This document shows, one piece after another, positions 63,803 through 64,000 of a stretch of DNA of 64,000 nucleotides. Source of the stretch: Fictibacillus macauensis ZFHKF-1 (GTDB lineage: Bacteria; Bacillota; Bacilli; Bacillales; Fictibacillaceae). A program made the translations under genes and the position numbers. Each line of letters starts with the position of its first letter. Position 1 is the stretch's first letter. The notes below the pieces were generated by a model. That model worked only from the letters and a program-made list of their open reading frames with translations, was not told where the DNA came from and ran no database searches. The stretch spans positions 1 to 64,000 of the forward strand of contig NZ_AKKV01000020.1 of NCBI RefSeq assembly GCF_000269865.1. Direction: 5' to 3'.

Positions 63803-63830
63803 ACTCTCAGTGATGCTGGGAGTTTTTTTA
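63802..63830 (+). terminator. Terminator of mecB
   Basis: AACTCTCAG (63802-63810) pairs with CTGGGAGTT (63816-63824) with one G-T pair, then a T run. Confidence 0.85.
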
Positions 63831-63864
63831 TGTCGCGTAGAACAAAGAGATTTAAAGTTGAGCG

Positions 63865-63893
63865 TTACACAGCCCGTTAATACATGGTATGAT
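63865..63893 (+). promoter_or_regulatory. Sigma-A promoter for the ligase gene at the window end
   Basis: TTACAC (63865-63870), 17 nt, TATGAT (63888-63893), about 68 bp before the start codon. Confidence 0.6.
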
Positions 63894-63961
63894 AGATAAG
63901 ATTTCCTTAGAGAAGAGAAGCACAAAAAGGGAATATTTTCATGTAGGAGTGGAGTAAAAAA

Positions 63962-64000
63962 ATGAAAATTGCAGTATTGTATGGTGGGGTATCCGCTGAG
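63962..64000 (+). CDS. ddl: D-alanine--D-alanine ligase, first 13 codons only
   Basis: The window ends 13 codons into a gene starting MKIAVLYGGVSAE, the characteristic N-terminus of D-Ala-D-Ala ligase, which joins two D-alanines for peptidoglycan precursors. AGGAGTGGAG precedes the ATG. The rest lies outside, so the call relies on this short but distinctive start and on the promoter upstream. Confidence 0.7.
   Translation, partial: MKIAVLYGGVSAE

Overview
The window reads as chromosomal DNA of a spore-forming Bacillota of the Bacillaceae type. The evidence is a complete spoVA operon, spmAB, dacB and a Bacillus subtilis-like gene order (spoVA - lysA - ppiB - scpAB - dacB - spmAB - rluB - resABCDE, then serA, fer and ypbB - recS - ypbD - ypbF - mecB), with AGGAGG-type ribosome binding sites and frequent GTG/TTG starts. 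The species cannot be named from the sequence.

Layout. 1-1302: the 3' part of a group II intron (reverse transcriptase plus domains V/VI), ending about 40 bp before a sigma-G promoter. 1399-6347: spoVAA-AB-AC-AD-AEb-AEa-AF (dipicolinate transport and germination). 6401-6655: lysine riboswitch and terminator controlling lysA. 8147-10555: ppiB, ypuF (reverse strand), scpA, scpB. 10608-11729: two reverse-strand paralogues of unknown function. 11845-13503: type III polyketide synthase plus methyltransferase (alkylpyrone pathway). 13565-15861: dacB-spmA-spmB (spore cortex and core dehydration).

Between spmB and rluB, adjacent in B. subtilis, lies an accessory block of about 30 kb (15.9-46.4 kb). 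Its first part (16.0-23.0 kb) is a lasso peptide cluster of the paeninodin/pseudomycoidin type: asparagine-synthetase-like cyclase, 41-aa precursor, HPr-kinase-like peptide kinase, PqqD-like recognition protein, transglutaminase-like leader peptidase, nucleotidyltransferase and ABC exporter. The expected product is a 22-residue threaded peptide with an Ala1-Asp9 ring and a C-terminal Ser that the kinase should phosphorylate and the nucleotidyltransferase may modify further. Its second part (23.1-42.9 kb) is an exopolysaccharide operon with its own sigma-A promoter: Wzz-like protein, a tyrosine-kinase relative that has lost the Walker A lysine, an EAR/epsC antitermination RNA, EpsC dehydratase, UTP-glucose uridylyltransferase, EpsD/EpsF-like and other glycosyltransferases, EpsG polymerase, the EpsL-EpsM-EpsN bacillosamine set, a family of four related GT4 enzymes, a flippase and a membrane acyltransferase. 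A beta-helix (pectate-lyase fold) protein on the reverse strand and galE close the block.

46.5-64.0 kb returns to the conserved chromosome: rluB, resABC (cytochrome c maturation), resDE (redox two-component system), a small membrane protein, a PHP phosphatase, serA, ferredoxin, ypbB-recS-ypbD, a ypbE-position gene lacking a LysM domain, ypbF, a CBS-ACT protein, a MerR/cobalamin-binding CarH-like regulator, mecB, and the first 13 codons of a D-alanine--D-alanine ligase gene. Most gene ends carry clear intrinsic terminators, which help define the transcription units.
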